Positions 11,646 through 11,662 of a DNA stretch of 11,662 nucleotides are shown here, piece after piece. Every line of letters starts with the position of its first letter. Position 1 is the first letter of the stretch. The notes below the pieces were generated by a model. It saw only the letters and a list, made by a program, of their open reading frames with translations. It did not search any database and had not been told where the DNA came from. The translations under genes were made by a program, and so were the position numbers. The stretch is taken from contig DNYJ01000030.1 in the NCBI GenBank assembly GCA_003505155.1, forward strand, positions 39,374 to 51,035. Direction: 5' to 3'. The stretch is from Candidatus Uhrbacteria bacterium. GTDB lineage: Bacteria > Patescibacteriota > Patescibacteriia > UBA9934 > UBA10169.

Positions 11646-11662
11646 AAAAAAGAAGGCCTCGC
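11646..11662 (-). terminator. Possible 3' half of a terminator at the window edge
   Basis: On the minus strand the window begins GCGAGGCCTTC followed by six Ts (11646-11651). This is what the descending arm and U-tract of an intrinsic terminator for a gene to the right would look like. The other arm would be outside the window, so it cannot be confirmed. Confidence 0.25.

Noticed and set aside
1..11662. tRNA, rRNA genes, CRISPR arrays, insertion-sequence transposases
   Set aside because: I saw no cloverleaf-type or rRNA-like sequence, no regularly spaced direct repeats, and no transposase or integrase motif.

Overview
The window looks like a piece of core chromosome from an uncultivated bacterium of the Candidate Phyla Radiation (Patescibacteria, perhaps a Parcubacteria-type lineage). 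This assignment is an inference. It rests on the small translation and replication proteins, a threonyl-tRNA synthetase without its N-terminal TGS domain, a membrane-anchored protein of a type I associate with these genomes, almost no Shine-Dalgarno sequences, and very tight gene packing. TGA is used as a stop codon (thrS, dut, the 8696-9433 gene), so the recoded Gracilibacteria/Absconditabacteria group is excluded.

Layout. (1) A plus-strand operon, 1-4830: the 3' half of dnaE (cut by the window edge), a single-pass membrane protein with a baseplate-J-like pattern, and thrS. It ends in a 52-bp perfect palindrome (4833-4884) that can terminate transcription from both sides. (2) An unrecognised charged, low-complexity protein on the minus strand (4880-6154), divergent from miaA with only 22 bp between the two starts. 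(3) miaA on the plus strand (6177-7151), which overlaps the end of gatB tail to tail by 18 bp. (4) A minus-strand gene train, read right to left: dut (dUTPase), tmk-like thymidylate kinase, two related polytopic membrane proteins, and gatB. It links dTTP supply with membrane proteins and Glu-/Asp-tRNA amidotransferase.

The gene content is housekeeping. The unusual part is a layer of short palindromic sequences. Two segments, 6939-6995 (inside miaA) and 11567-11627 (just upstream of the dut promoter), share one design. Each has two perfectly complementary arms of 15 or 19 nt, unrelated in sequence between the copies. Each arm is itself an odd-centred palindrome. The loop is conserved and carries TCAATnnTTAnAGGGGTT. 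A variable stem around a conserved loop in two unrelated places suggests a dispersed, structure-selected element. The miaA copy is exactly 19 codons, starts on a codon boundary, and its removal restores the usual MiaA spacing. A second miaA insertion is a 30-bp near-perfect palindrome of exactly 10 codons. Repeat-like in-frame segments also sit in thrS and gatB, resembling the palindromic elements known inside Rickettsia genes.

miaA and dut both have an extended -10 box (TGnTATnAT) only 9-10 bp before the ATG, which predicts nearly leaderless mRNAs.
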